Shown piece by piece: positions 15,488 to 23,996 of a stretch of DNA of 64,000 nt. The notes beneath the pieces were generated by a model that saw nothing but the letters and a program-made list of their open reading frames with translations, was not told the DNA's origin and did no database searches. The position numbers and the translations under genes were made by a program. This stretch comes from Lentibacillus populi (GTDB lineage Bacteria > Bacillota > Bacilli > Bacillales > Amphibacillaceae), in assembly GCA_014642895.1 (NCBI GenBank), contig BMJD01000020.1:1-64000 (forward strand), read 5' to 3'. The first letter of the stretch is position 1. Each line of letters begins with the position of its first letter.

Positions 15488-16846
15488 TCAAATAACCTTA
15501 TCCGGATTCAAAACACCGTCCGGATCCAACGCTTGCTTAATCTTCCGCATGACAGCAAGTGCAGGACCGTGCTCTTTTTCCTGATATTTTCGTTTACCGA
15601 CACCAACACCATGTTCCCCGGTACATGTGCCGCCGCGGGTAAGTGCATAGTCCACAATCTGTTCGTTAACAACGTTCGCTTTTTCAATATCTTTCGGGTC
15701 ATTCACATCGATCATTAATAGAATATGATAATTTCCGTCACCGACATGGCCAACGATTCCGCCGGCGAGACCCGATTTTTCAACAGCCTTACGTGCATCT
15801 TTAACTGCACCGGCAAGTTCCGAAATCGGCACACAAACATCGGTTACCATCTGTTTTTTCCCAGGATGGCCATGTATATAGGCGTATGCAGCATTATGCC
15901 TCGCCTCCCAAAGACGATTTCTTCCCGCTGTATCGGTTTCAAATTCGATATCCTGACAATTTCGATCAAACACGATTTCTCTGGTAAATTCAACATCCTG
16001 CTTAAGCCCGGCTTCATTTCCGTGAAACTCCAGGAACAATGTTGGTACCTCTTTATAGTCCGTATCACTAAAATGATTCATTTGCTTAATTGACTGTGCA
16101 TCGGCAAGTTCAACCCGGGCAATCGGAACGCCAGCCTGCAAAATAGCAATAACCGCCTCCACCGCATCCTCAACACTAGTAAATGAAGCTCGTGCAGCCA
16201 TAATATGTTCTGGAATTCCGTAAACTTTTAATGTCAATTCCGTGAAACAGCCTAATGTTCCTTCTGAACCAACAAAAATACCATTCAGATCATATCCGGA
16301 TGACGATTTCGCTGCCAAGCTACCGGTATGTATGATCGATCCATCCGCAAGCACGACCTCCAAATCTCTTACCTGATCACGCATAATTCCATATTTGACC
16401 GCAGTTGTTCCACTTGCATTTGTTGCTGCCATTCCGCCAAGCGTCGCATCTGCCCCAGGATCAACGGAGAAAAATAACCCGTATTTTTTCAGCTCTTTAT
16501 CCAACTGTGATCTTGTTACTCCTGGCTGTACGCGAACTAAAAAATCCTTCTCCCTTACCTCCAAAACCTTGTTCATTAAGGAGAAATCCACAACGATGCT
16601 TGACTTATAAGGAATAACGTTTCCTTCTAAACTCGACCCGACACCAAAAGGAACAACCGTTGTAGTATACTTGTTTGCCAATTTTACAACCTCGCTCACC
16701 TCTCGTGCACTTTCCGGAAATACAACCGCTTCCGGCAAATGCGGAGTATGGTAGGACTCATCCTTGCTATGCTGCTCTAAAATTGTTTCGTTATCCGATA
16801 CCCGATCCGCATCCAATGCTTGCTGTAATTCTTCAAGAAGTTTCAA
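15488..16846 (-). CDS. FAD-linked oxidase, D-lactate dehydrogenase/GlcD type
   Basis: About 452 aa with a PCMH-type FAD-binding half (VVPFGVGSSLEGNVIP, then FFSVDPGADATLGGMAATNASG and FVGSEGTLG). The FAD-oxidase C-terminal domain ends THGVGxGK-like: CTGEHGVGVGKRKY, LDPDGVLNPDK. These enzymes oxidise D-2-hydroxyacids such as D-lactate or glycolate and pass electrons to the respiratory chain. No GlcE/GlcF subunits are adjacent, which favours the one-subunit D-lactate dehydrogenase (cytochrome) form. ATG 16855 directly abuts AAAGGGG, so TTG 16846 with nine-base spacing is the likelier start. Confidence 0.85.
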   Translation of the reverse strand: MKLLEELQQALDADRVSDNETILEQHSKDESYHTPHLPEAVVFPESAREVSEVVKLANKYTTTVVPFGVGSSLEGNVIPYKSSIVVDFSLMNKVLEVREKDFLVRVQPGVTRSQLDKELKKYGLFFSVDPGADATLGGMAATNASGTTAVKYGIMRDQVRDLEVVLADGSIIHTGSLAAKSSSGYDLNGIFVGSEGTLGCFTELTLKVYGIPEHIMAARASFTSVEDAVEAVIAILQAGVPIARVELADAQSIKQMNHFSDTDYKEVPTLFLEFHGNEAGLKQDVEFTREIVFDRNCQDIEFETDTAGRNRLWEARHNAAYAYIHGHPGKKQMVTDVCVPISELAGAVKDARKAVEKSGLAGGIVGHVGDGNYHILLMIDVNDPKDIEKANVVNEQIVDYALTRGGTCTGEHGVGVGKRKYQEKEHGPALAVMRKIKQALDPDGVLNPDKVI

Positions 16847-17137
16847 AACAGACATCCCCTTTTTGATATGTGAATAATCTAATATTCTCTATTCTTATCA
16901 TATCATATTACCGCTTCTCTCGGACACTTCTCATTTAAGTTATGAGTATGTATTCAACCCTGACATCTGCCCAAAATCATTTTTTATAGTACCCATTTTT
17001 ATTGCCCTGAATATAGTGAAAATGACTAGTTTAAGGTGAATGTTTAAAAGTACTGGTAAAAATGATACACCGAATTTCTTCTCGGTCCTTTTTATCTTCA
17101 TTTTAAACACATATTTTAAAGGAGGAAAATTAAAAGA

Positions 17138-17647
17138 ATGGAACAATCACGGAAGCACCGCCCAGAGCATCTTGCTTGGCATGAAACGCTTGAAATACAT
17201 GAACTTGTCGCTTTTCAGTCAATTGGATTGATGAAATTAAAAAGTTCAGTAGGCGAAGTAAAAGACAACATGCTCCGAAACCTTTATGTCCAATGTATTA
17301 AAGATATAGAAAATAATATTAAGGAGCTTGTCCAGTTTTATTCGCTGGCACCTCGGGAAGACGATGAAGAAAGAGAGTTCCGAAACCTTGGAACCGGATT
17401 CTATGCAGGTGACCTGCTAATTTTGGCAAAAACCTCTGTAAAAAACTATGCAACAGCAATCACCGAAACGGCAACACCAATGTTACGGGAAACATTAATT
17501 AAACATTTGCAAAAAGCGATTGAAGCCCATGCAAACGTATTTTCCTATATGTATGACAAAGGCCTTTATCCCGCATATAATCTAGAAAAATTGTTAAAAA
17601 ATGATTTAAAAAATGCCAATATGGCGTTACAAATGCATTATAAATAG
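17138..17647 (+). CDS. spore coat protein, CotF family
   Basis: The 169-aa protein begins with the recognisable HLAWHETLEIHELVAFQSIG block, followed by LMKLKSSVGEV. A helical middle (NLYVQCIKDIENNIKELVQF) and a C-terminal helix pair (AIEAHANVFSYMYDKGLYPA) follow. This is the CotF/COG5577 four-helix coat fold. Such proteins are made in the mother cell and laid down on the forespore. AAAGGAGG precedes ATG 17138. It is monocistronic. A sigma-K promoter is expected from family behaviour but no convincing one was picked out. Confidence 0.85.
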   Translation: MEQSRKHRPEHLAWHETLEIHELVAFQSIGLMKLKSSVGEVKDNMLRNLYVQCIKDIENNIKELVQFYSLAPREDDEEREFRNLGTGFYAGDLLILAKTSVKNYATAITETATPMLRETLIKHLQKAIEAHANVFSYMYDKGLYPAYNLEKLLKNDLKNANMALQMHYK

Positions 17648-17869
17648 TTTAGTTATGTCCATGTTCATTCAATTTAGGAGGTCGGGGGCAGTTAAGTTCG
17701 TGGTTGCAAGCATATAACTGTCTTCCCCCTGCTTAGTTAAAGAAATTGCATTGTGACAAAACAACTTTAAAGTAGAAATTGATCCTAATGTACGTGACAA
17801 AGAGATAATTAGTGCTGTACTTAACTCCTTGAAAACTAAGGGGGAGTTACAGCCCCTTAATGCGTGACT

Positions 17870-17894
17870 CCCCTCTAAAATAATTATAGAGGGG
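17870..17894. terminator. hairpin between coat protein and exonuclease genes
   Basis: CCCCTCTA (17870-17877) and TAGAGGGG (17887-17894) form an eight-base stem with no strong T-run. The rest of 17648-17931 shows another partial hairpin (AGTTA/TAACT about 17697-17721) and no gene. Confidence 0.45.
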
Positions 17895-17931
17895 ACTTTA
17901 ATTCTATATCATGATTTATACCATGTTAATT

Positions 17932-18540
17932 TTAAAAATAAATCCGCTTCCTTTGATTTGTCCGTCTCATTTTTGGCGCCGTATAACCATGCTCGAAGAT
18001 CCGACCCTTGCTCATTTTACAATAGGCAAGTAATGAATCGAGAATACCATCATACTGGTTAACAGCATGTTGAAACACGGTTGCTGCAACACGTGCATCC
18101 TCCAATGCATGGTGATGGTCAAATGCTATCCCATGATGGGCCGCAACCGTGTTTAATTTATGATTGCTTAAATCCGGCCACACGCGTCTTGAAATATTCG
18201 CTGTACAAAGATAATCCAGCTCCGGATAGGCTAAATGGAAATAATCCAGTGTGTTACGGATGACACTCATATCAAAGCTGGCATTATGAGCGATTACCAG
18301 ATTATCGGCAAGGTATTTATGTAACGTCGGCCACAGTTCCGCAAATGTTGGCGCACTTGCAATATCACTTGGTGTGATACCATGAATAGCGATATTAAAT
18401 GAACTGAATTCCATTAACGGATTGATTAGGGTGTAATACTCATCAATAATTTCATGTTCATTTGCCACTACAATACCAACCGCGCACGGACTGTGACGTT
18501 TGGCATTTGCTGTCTCAAAGTCAATAGATGTGAACTGCAC
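17932..18540 (-). CDS. DnaQ-like 3'-5' exonuclease (DEDDh)
   Basis: The 202-aa protein shows the three exonuclease motifs: SIDFETA (Exo I, D7 and E9), VIAHNASFDMSVI (Exo II, near residue 97) and HHALEDARVAA (Exo III with the DEDDh histidine). After about residue 165 a short basic tail (GYTAPKMRRTNQRKRIYF) follows. It resembles stand-alone proofreading-type nucleases of Bacillaceae rather than the PolC-embedded domain. Expected to remove nucleotides from DNA or RNA 3' ends with two metal ions. The physiological substrate is unknown. Lies before an RDD membrane gene without clear link. Confidence 0.82.
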   Translation of the reverse strand: MQFTSIDFETANAKRHSPCAVGIVVANEHEIIDEYYTLINPLMEFSSFNIAIHGITPSDIASAPTFAELWPTLHKYLADNLVIAHNASFDMSVIRNTLDYFHLAYPELDYLCTANISRRVWPDLSNHKLNTVAAHHGIAFDHHHALEDARVAATVFQHAVNQYDGILDSLLAYCKMSKGRIFEHGYTAPKMRRTNQRKRIYF

Positions 18541-18610
18541 AATTTCGCCTCCTTATTAATCATTGGTATATGATCGGCCGCTTCATACGTTACATGTACC
18601 GGCCGATTTC

Positions 18611-19048
18611 TCATTCTTCCCGGTAAACCACTCTCGTTCCACATATTATATCATGAAGTGCTTTCTTTTCCTTATTCCAGCCTGCCATCATGAATCCAAT
18701 CAACAACGGAATTGCAGAAATAACATAGGCAAATGCTCTGCCAATCGATTTCAATAAACTGATCTGTGTCATATCTCTGCTGTTCAACACTTGAATCTGA
18801 CATATCAGTTTTCCCAGTGAACCTTTGAATTTACTACCGGTAAAAATGATAACAAAAATAACAACATAAATAAGATTCGCGATGTCCTCTGATCTTGAGG
18901 TTTCCTCCAATCTATTGTTAAAAAACTCCTGATCGTTAAGCAGAAGCGCAATTAAAAATGCCATTAGCATCGTGATGACACCATCAATGAAATTAGCAAA
19001 AAACCTGATCCAGAATCCTGCTGGCTTGTAATCTTCCACGTTCAACAC
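18611..19048 (-). CDS. RDD-family membrane protein
   Basis: The 145-aa protein starts with the RDD signature in PAGFWIRFFANFIDGVITML. It has three hydrophobic helices (ITMLMAFLIALLL, NLIYVVIFVIIF, and RAFAYVISAIPLLIGFMMAG) and the conserved GSLGKLICQIQVLN plus the terminal HDIICGTRVVY. RDD proteins are small inner membrane proteins; a few act as ion antiporters or help other membrane systems. The role here is unknown. It appears monocistronic. Confidence 0.85.
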   Translation of the reverse strand: MLNVEDYKPAGFWIRFFANFIDGVITMLMAFLIALLLNDQEFFNNRLEETSRSEDIANLIYVVIFVIIFTGSKFKGSLGKLICQIQVLNSRDMTQISLLKSIGRAFAYVISAIPLLIGFMMAGWNKEKKALHDIICGTRVVYREE

Positions 19049-19189
19049 CTTCCATTGTCAGTAGTACCTTTCATTAAAAATCCAATGGGTATCATATTAT
19101 TATTATTATAACAGTCTTGAATTGGCTAACGAAATGATAGCTTCTTTGGAGAATAAGCTTTTTTACTTTACCAATCCATAATTTTTTCT

Positions 19190-19217
19190 TGACTTTTTAA
19201 AATAGGGATTGTAATGT
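19190..19217 (+). promoter_or_regulatory. promoter of the metI riboswitch transcript
   Basis: TTGACT (19190-19195), 16-base spacer, TAATGT (19212-19217). The transcript would start shortly before the SAM-I aptamer. Confidence 0.45.
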
Positions 19218-19250
19218 ATTGATTAATATTAAAAAATTCCATATGCAAGA

Positions 19251-19398
19251 TTCTTATCCAGAGAGGTGGAGGGACTGGCCCTTTGAAGCCTCGGCAACAG
19301 ACTATAAAGGATGTTCAAAAAGTTACCAAAGAAAAAGCGAACACCCACTTATACAAGTACTGTGCCAATTCCAGAAGCATTATGCTTGAAGATAAGAA
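19251..19398 (+). ncRNA. SAM-I (S-box) riboswitch of metI with an enlarged P3 arm
   Basis: The S-box core is clear. P1 is TTCTTATC (19251-19258) with GATAAGAA (19391-19398). The conserved AGAGAGGTGGAGGGACTGGC, GAAGCCTCGGCAACAG and GTGCCAATTCCAG blocks lie between. Binding of S-adenosylmethionine stabilises the aptamer and favours the terminator at 19420-19455, switching metI off. Compared with the second S-box (25815-25914), this one carries about 45 extra bases in P3, containing a possible hairpin GGATGTTC/GAACACCC. Confidence 0.95.
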
Positions 19399-19419
19399 GA
19401 GTGGTCAAATCAAATCGTG

Positions 19420-19455
19420 AAGCCTCTTCTTATTTTCAAAGGAGAGGCTTTTTTA
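19420..19455 (+). terminator. riboswitch-controlled terminator before metI
   Basis: AAGCCTCT and AGAGGCTT arms are followed by a T-run. The upstream AGAAGAG segment can form the competing antiterminator. Confidence 0.8.
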
Positions 19456-19498
19456 CGTTTTAATTAGGTTCCCTTAATTTTTTCCAGGAGATGATGAC

Positions 19499-20611
19499 AT
19501 GACAGAGAGTAGTATTGAAACCAGATTAGTGCAATTAGGTAACAACAGTGACGAAACGACAGGCGCCGTCAACCCACCGATTTATTTATCAACGGCCTAT
19601 AAGCACCATGGGCTTGGCAAATCAACCGGATACGATTACAGTCGGACCAAAAACCCTACCCGCTTTCTTTTAGAAGAAGGGATTGCAAACTTGGAATCTG
19701 GTGAAAGAGGTTACGCCTGCAGCTCCGGTATGGCAGCAATACAATTAGTACTTTCCTTGTTCCGTTCCGGTGATGAGCTAATAGCTGTTGCGGATATTTA
19801 TGGCGGTACCTATCGTTTGCTTGAGCACTATGCCGATACCTACCAAATCCAAACAACATATAGTAATTTTACAGAGATCCCGGAGACAGAACAGCTTATT
19901 ACAAATAAGACAAAGGCAATATTTATCGAAACGCCTACAAATCCCTTAATGCAAGAGATCGACATTAATCTGGTTGCGGAACTTGCCCGCAAGCACGATC
20001 TTTTACTCATTGTCGATAATACATTTTTAACGCCTTATCTACAACGTCCATTAGAACTAGGAGCTGACATTGTGATTCATAGTGCCACCAAATATATTGG
20101 CGGGCACAACGATGTGTTGGCTGGGTTAGTTGTTGCAAAGGGAAAAGAACTTTGTGATAACTTGGCTACTTTTCATAATGCATCGGGTGCTGTACTTTCC
20201 CCTTTTGATTCGTGGCTGCTAATAAGAGGGTTAAAGACCCTTTCCTTAAGAATGGAAAAACATCAGGAAAATGCCAGAAACCTTGCCACATTTTTAGATG
20301 ATGAACCTAACGTAACTGATGTGTTATACCCCGGAAAAGGCGGAATGCTTTCCTTCCGTCTCAAAAAAAGTGAATGGGTTGATCTATTTCTACAGCGGTT
20401 AAAACTCATTACTTTTGCGGAAAGTTTAGGCGGAGTAGAGAGTTTTATAACATACCCGGCGACACAGACACATGCTGATATCCCAATCGAAGAACGAACA
20501 AAGCGCGGAATTGATGATCGCCTGTTACGTTTTTCCGTCGGGATTGAGCAAGTGAATGACTTAAAAAAGGATTTGCAGCAGGCACTTACTAAATTAGCAG
20601 AGGTGGAATGA
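19499..20611 (+). CDS. metI: cystathionine gamma-synthase / O-acetylhomoserine thiolyase
   Basis: A 370-aa Cys/Met-metabolism PLP enzyme. Motifs include YDYSRTKNPTR near residue 45, ACSSGMAA, the substrate loop TPTNPL, VDNTFLTPYLQ, and the PLP lysine K198 in HSATKYIGGHND. It would condense an activated homoserine ester with cysteine or sulfide to make cystathionine or homocysteine in methionine synthesis. The SAM riboswitch directly upstream and the MetI-like N-terminus favour MetI over the lyase MetC. In B. subtilis metI is followed by metC; here it stands alone and is followed by a structured repeat. Start ATG 19499 lies behind AGGAGATGATGAC. Confidence 0.9.
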   Translation: MTESSIETRLVQLGNNSDETTGAVNPPIYLSTAYKHHGLGKSTGYDYSRTKNPTRFLLEEGIANLESGERGYACSSGMAAIQLVLSLFRSGDELIAVADIYGGTYRLLEHYADTYQIQTTYSNFTEIPETEQLITNKTKAIFIETPTNPLMQEIDINLVAELARKHDLLLIVDNTFLTPYLQRPLELGADIVIHSATKYIGGHNDVLAGLVVAKGKELCDNLATFHNASGAVLSPFDSWLLIRGLKTLSLRMEKHQENARNLATFLDDEPNVTDVLYPGKGGMLSFRLKKSEWVDLFLQRLKLITFAESLGGVESFITYPATQTHADIPIEERTKRGIDDRLLRFSVGIEQVNDLKKDLQQALTKLAEVE

Positions 20612-20636
20612 AGTTATATATTCTGGAGGATCGTTT

Positions 20637-20847
20637 TAAGAAAAGCGCAAGCGCCCGTTTAGCAACGTACAAACTGGAGCACTCCGCAATGAGATAAAGG
20701 AAACATGCCCCTGCAAAAGGGGTATGCCGACGTTGGCCGCAAAGGCCGTTTTTAGTCGGCCTTCCTTCTCCCCGAACCGATGTTGACTTATCGTAATGAA
20801 GGAGTGTGAAGTTTGCTAGTTGCTGGGCGCTGGAGCTGGACATGGCC
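20637..20847. repeat. structured dispersed repeat, copy A
   Basis: About 210 bp without an ORF. Its ends pair: AAGCGCCC near the left end with GGGCGCT near the right. Next come AGCAAC/GTTGCT, CAAACT/AGTTTG and CACTCC/GGAGTG; internal hairpins ATGCCCCT/AGGGGTAT and GGCC/GGCC follow. A second copy (23626-23844) shares the ends, GATAAAGGAAACA and CGATGTTGACTTATCGTA. It differs in the paired regions with base-pair-preserving changes. Confidence 0.8.
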
Positions 20848-20906
20848 TACTCTAACGTAAGCAGAATAAAGCCTGAATTTTCATACTTTTATTTACTTTT
20901 AAACAT

Positions 20907-20940
20907 AAGAAACAGCCTGCATTGGAGGCTGTTTCTTTTA
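20907..20940. terminator. strong terminator after the ssuA-like gene
   Basis: AAGAAACAGCCT (20907-20918) and AGGCTGTTTCTT (20926-20937) form a perfect 12-base stem adjoining the stop codon at 20941. Confidence 0.75.
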
Positions 20941-21942
20941 TTATTTATTAATAAAGCTTTTGTCAACGAAACCGGTAAAATCAGGTTTTTCTTTAAGAAA
21001 TTGCAGATCATAGGAGGAATCTCCGAATGCCTGGATTGCCTCCTGGTCGATGTCATACACGAAATCTGTTCGCGCCCACGCACTTTCCATTACATCATGA
21101 TCCAGTTTTTGACCTGTTATTTCATCAATACTTTTAATTGTGATATCAATCGCTTCTTCTGGATTTTCATTAATGAACTCAACTGATTCCTTATGCGCAT
21201 CAATCAGGTTCTGGATAAGTTCCGGATCGTTTTTAATCATGTCGGAGCTGGTAACGAACACTGCTGCAGGTAATGTCTTGCCAAATGAGATTTCATCTGA
21301 ATCAACGACAACGTTCGCACCCACCTCGGCTTCTAAAACAGATGCCCATGGTTCCGGGGCAGTGGCCACATCAACATCACCCTTCTCAAACATCGTTGTA
21401 TATTGGGCCGGCTTCCCGGTTACATGCTTCATGGTTCCACCAGTTCTATCAGAGGTAATCCCTAATTTTTTCATGTAGGTTTCAAATTGAACATCATGTG
21501 TACAGCCAACACGGGGAGAAATAAACGTTTTCCCTTTTATATCTTCCACTGTTTTAATACCACTGTCTTCGCGGGATACAATAACTGTTCCGCCGGTTGA
21601 TGATGATGCAACAACCGTAACATCTACACCGGAAATGAAATTATTCATTGCAGGTCCTGGACCAACAAGACCGCCCTGTATTTCTCCTGTTGCAAGTGCC
21701 GTCATAAATGCGGATCCATCGGGAAATGTCCGATATTCTACCTCGACATCATCACCCAGTTGATTTTCGTACATCTGCTTTTCTTTTGCAATCATTGCTG
21801 GCGCATGATTCAAGTTAGGGAAATAGCCAATGACGACCTTTTGCTTGTCACCGGATGAACTGGAAGCGTTAGAGCCCCCTCCGCACGCACTTAAAATGAG
21901 TAATACACCCATCATGAAATATACAAACCCTTTTTTCACCAT
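20941..21942 (-). CDS. substrate-binding lipoprotein of a sulfonate/taurine-type ABC importer
   Basis: The 333-aa protein has a lipoprotein signal (VLLILSACGGG, lipobox Cys at about residue 20) and the NMT1/SsuA-type fold: VVIGYFPNLNHAPAMIAKEKQ, ALATGEIQGGLVGPGPAMNN, and EKGDVDVATAPEPWASVLEA. Such proteins capture alkanesulfonates, taurine or related small anions outside the membrane and deliver them to the permease. It is the last gene of the ssuB-ssuC-ssuA-like operon and ends at a strong terminator. The setting next to metI and cysK supports a sulfur source. Nitrate or thiamine precursor uptake are alternatives. Confidence 0.82.
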   Translation of the reverse strand: MVKKGFVYFMMGVLLILSACGGGSNASSSSGDKQKVVIGYFPNLNHAPAMIAKEKQMYENQLGDDVEVEYRTFPDGSAFMTALATGEIQGGLVGPGPAMNNFISGVDVTVVASSSTGGTVIVSREDSGIKTVEDIKGKTFISPRVGCTHDVQFETYMKKLGITSDRTGGTMKHVTGKPAQYTTMFEKGDVDVATAPEPWASVLEAEVGANVVVDSDEISFGKTLPAAVFVTSSDMIKNDPELIQNLIDAHKESVEFINENPEEAIDITIKSIDEITGQKLDHDVMESAWARTDFVYDIDQEAIQAFGDSSYDLQFLKEKPDFTGFVDKSFINK

Positions 21943-21978
21943 CAAAACCCCTCTCCACTATTCATTTTTGATCTGTTA

Positions 21979-22740
21979 TTATGCTGCTTCTTCCAAACCC
22001 CAACGTCTTAATACCTTATTTTCGATCCGGTGAAAGACAAGCTGATCGACAATAGAACCAATTACACCAATGATCATAATAATTCCAATGACGAGACTCA
22101 TGTTATTAAAGTCGGATGCATAGGAAAGTGTATATCCTAACCCCGGACCTGTACTTAAAAGCTCGGCAGCCATTAAAGCACGCCAGCTAAAGGCCCACGC
22201 CAGACGTACACCGGTTACGGCATGTGGAACAGCGGCCGGAATGACCACTTTGAAAAATAAATCCAATCCTTTTGACCCCATTGTTTTAGCAGCTTTCAAA
22301 TAAATTGGCGAAACATTTTTTACTCCAGTCCGTATGTTCATCGTCATGACAAACGTTCCACCAATAACAACGACAAATATGATCGATGTTTCTCCAAACC
22401 CAAACCAGATAATGGCTAATGGAACCCAGACAATACTTGGAACACTTTGGAGTGCCAGAATCATTGTTCCAAGCGTCTCATCGGCTGTTTTCACTTTTGC
22501 CAGTAAGACCCCAAGCCCTGTTCCGATCAAAATAGCAAGAAAAAGACCGATGAACAAATGTCGGAAACTTGCCGTAATATCGTAGACAAGTGTCATATCC
22601 TTGAAGCCTAAATACAGTTCGTTTACAACCGAAAACGGGCTGGGTATCATTGACTCCGGCCAGATACCTAATAATACAATTCCTTGCCAGACTAAAAGAA
22701 GAAAGACGAAAAACATGATTCTTTTAATGACTACCGGCAT
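21979..22740 (-). CDS. ABC importer permease, SsuC/TauC type
   Basis: The 253-aa BPD-transport-family permease has about six helices and the EAA-like cytoplasmic loop (AAKTMGSKGLDLFFKVVIPA, followed by VPHAVTGVRLAWAFSWRAL). The LQSVPSIVWVPLAIIWFG segment is typical of SsuC/TauC/NrtB permeases. Its start overlaps the end of the ATPase gene by 17 bases, indicating translational coupling. It sits between ATPase and binding protein genes and would form the channel of the importer. Confidence 0.87.
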   Translation of the reverse strand: MPVVIKRIMFFVFLLLVWQGIVLLGIWPESMIPSPFSVVNELYLGFKDMTLVYDITASFRHLFIGLFLAILIGTGLGVLLAKVKTADETLGTMILALQSVPSIVWVPLAIIWFGFGETSIIFVVVIGGTFVMTMNIRTGVKNVSPIYLKAAKTMGSKGLDLFFKVVIPAAVPHAVTGVRLAWAFSWRALMAAELLSTGPGLGYTLSYASDFNNMSLVIGIIMIIGVIGSIVDQLVFHRIENKVLRRWGLEEAA

Positions 22741-23506
22741 AACTGAGCTCCTCCTGCATCACTTTGTCTATTTCTGATTTTAGAACAGCCATTACCTTTT
22801 CCTCTAATTTTGCCATATCTGCTTGTAATCGCGGCCTGCCGAGATTTACATTAAAATCCGAAATAATTGTTCCTGGTCTGGCGCCCATGATGATAATTCG
22901 ATCAGATAATTTAATCGCCTCCCGAATACTATGTGTCACAAAAATGACGGTTTTTTTCGTGTCCAGCCAAATCTTTTCTATTTCGTCCTGCAAAATGCTT
23001 CTTGTTTGTTCATCCAATGCGCCAAACGGTTCGTCCATTAATAACAATTCCGGATTCATCGCAAGTACTCTTGCAATCGATACACGCTGTTGCATGCCCC
23101 CGGAAAGTTCATGCGGATAATGTTCCGGAAACTTACTGAGCTGCACCATTTGCAAATATTTATCGGCAACGCTTAATTGCTCTTTTTTGGTCATTTTTTT
23201 TCGTATCGGGAACATGACATTTTCCCTTACATTCATCCAAGGGAACAAGGCAGATTCCTGAAAAACTACCCCTCTATCGGGACCGGGTTTGCGTATTTCC
23301 TCTTCTCCCAAATAAACAGATCCCGACGAAGGCTTCTGTAAACCGGCAACCATCGATAACAGTGTTGATTTTCCACATCCGGAAGGTCCTAATAAAGAAA
23401 CGAACTCCCCTGCTTTTATTGTTAGATTAATATTGTCCAAAACTAACAATGGAGGGTTTGGTTTATTTTCAAATTGCTTTGATAATGCATCTATCTTCAA
23501 ATCCAT
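22724..23506 (-). CDS. ABC importer ATPase, SsuB/TauB type
   Basis: The 260-aa ATPase has Walker A GPSGCGKST (40-48), signature LSGGMQQ (134-140), Walker B LLLMDEP (154-160) and the switch VTHSIREAIKLSD. These, with PWMNVRENVMFP, are typical of nitrate/sulfonate/taurine importers. ATG 23506 is chosen because AAGGAGCTG lies just upstream; the open frame to 23581 has no ribosome site. First gene of a three-gene importer operon. A 13-mer TAGGAATTATTAT (23538-23526) just upstream is shared with the cysK leader, suggesting a common sulfur regulator. Confidence 0.87.
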   Translation of the reverse strand: MDLKIDALSKQFENKPNPPLLVLDNINLTIKAGEFVSLLGPSGCGKSTLLSMVAGLQKPSSGSVYLGEEEIRKPGPDRGVVFQESALFPWMNVRENVMFPIRKKMTKKEQLSVADKYLQMVQLSKFPEHYPHELSGGMQQRVSIARVLAMNPELLLMDEPFGALDEQTRSILQDEIEKIWLDTKKTVIFVTHSIREAIKLSDRIIIMGARPGTIISDFNVNLGRPRLQADMAKLEEKVMAVLKSEIDKVMQEELSYAGSH

Positions 23507-23525
23507 TGAATGCAGCTCCTTATAG

Positions 23526-23538
23526 ATAATAATTCCTA
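23526..23538 (-). promoter_or_regulatory. shared 13-mer upstream of ssuB, possible sulfur-regulator site
   Basis: Minus-strand TAGGAATTATTAT, identical to the sequence at 23951-23963 before cysK. CymR, the cysteine-metabolism repressor of Bacilli, is the natural candidate binder, but this is inferred from gene content. Confidence 0.45.
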
Positions 23539-23625
23539 TCAAATTAATATGAATTAAAATGTATTTTAGCACGATATTCATCTTTTTCCAATAGGTAAAT
23601 GCCTAATAGCCTAAATATTTTTAGA

Positions 23626-23844
23626 TAAGAAAAGCGCAAGCGCCCGTTTAGTGGCGTATGTGCTGGACTGAACCGAAGGAGATAAAGGAAACACGGTGAG
23701 CTGAGGCCTACAGGACGTAGGTCAGTTCGGTGTTGCGACAGGACGTCGCGGTTTTAACCGAACTTCCCCTTTTACCGATGTTGACTTATCGTACGGAGGC
23801 GGGTGTTGTCCACTAGCCGCTGGGCGCTGGAGCTGGACATGGCC
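23626..23844. repeat. structured dispersed repeat, copy B
   Basis: About 219 bp, related to 20637-20847. Conserved ends (GCGCAAGCGCCCGTTTAG and TGGGCGCTGGAGCTGGACAT) and inner blocks are kept. The hairpins differ in sequence but not in form: GGCCTAC/GTAGGTC and GCGAC/GTCGC, both with AGGAC-type loops. AGTGGC/GCCGCT replaces AGCAAC/GTTGCT of copy A. No ORF. It fills most of the ssuB-cysK gap. Confidence 0.8.
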
Positions 23845-23950
23845 ACTCTTGATCATGAATTAATATCGCTAAAAATTATACTTTACTTATAAAAAGGAGA
23901 CAAAAGGTTATGAATATCGGGATGAAATTTGTTATCATGGAGTAAACCAC

Positions 23951-23963
23951 TAGGAATTATTAT
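23951..23963 (+). promoter_or_regulatory. shared 13-mer upstream of cysK, possible sulfur-regulator site
   Basis: TAGGAATTATTAT, 33 bases before the cysK start and identical to the minus-strand copy before ssuB. Confidence 0.45.
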
Positions 23964-23996
23964 GTAAAAATATATGTACACAGGGAGCTGTTTTAT

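Noticed and set aside
17753..17866. Possible coding remnant reading VEIDPNVRDKEIISAVLNSL
   Set aside because: Short, without a start or ribosome site, and not recognised; left unannotated.
20589..20843. 84-codon minus-strand ORF in the repeat
   Set aside because: It overlaps the end of metI and the structured repeat, has no ribosome site and resembles no protein.
20637..20847. Group I or II intron, or tRNA-like element
   Set aside because: No conserved intron core, no ORF and no CCA/tRNA arms. Long-range pairing of the ends and a second related copy fit a dispersed structured repeat better.
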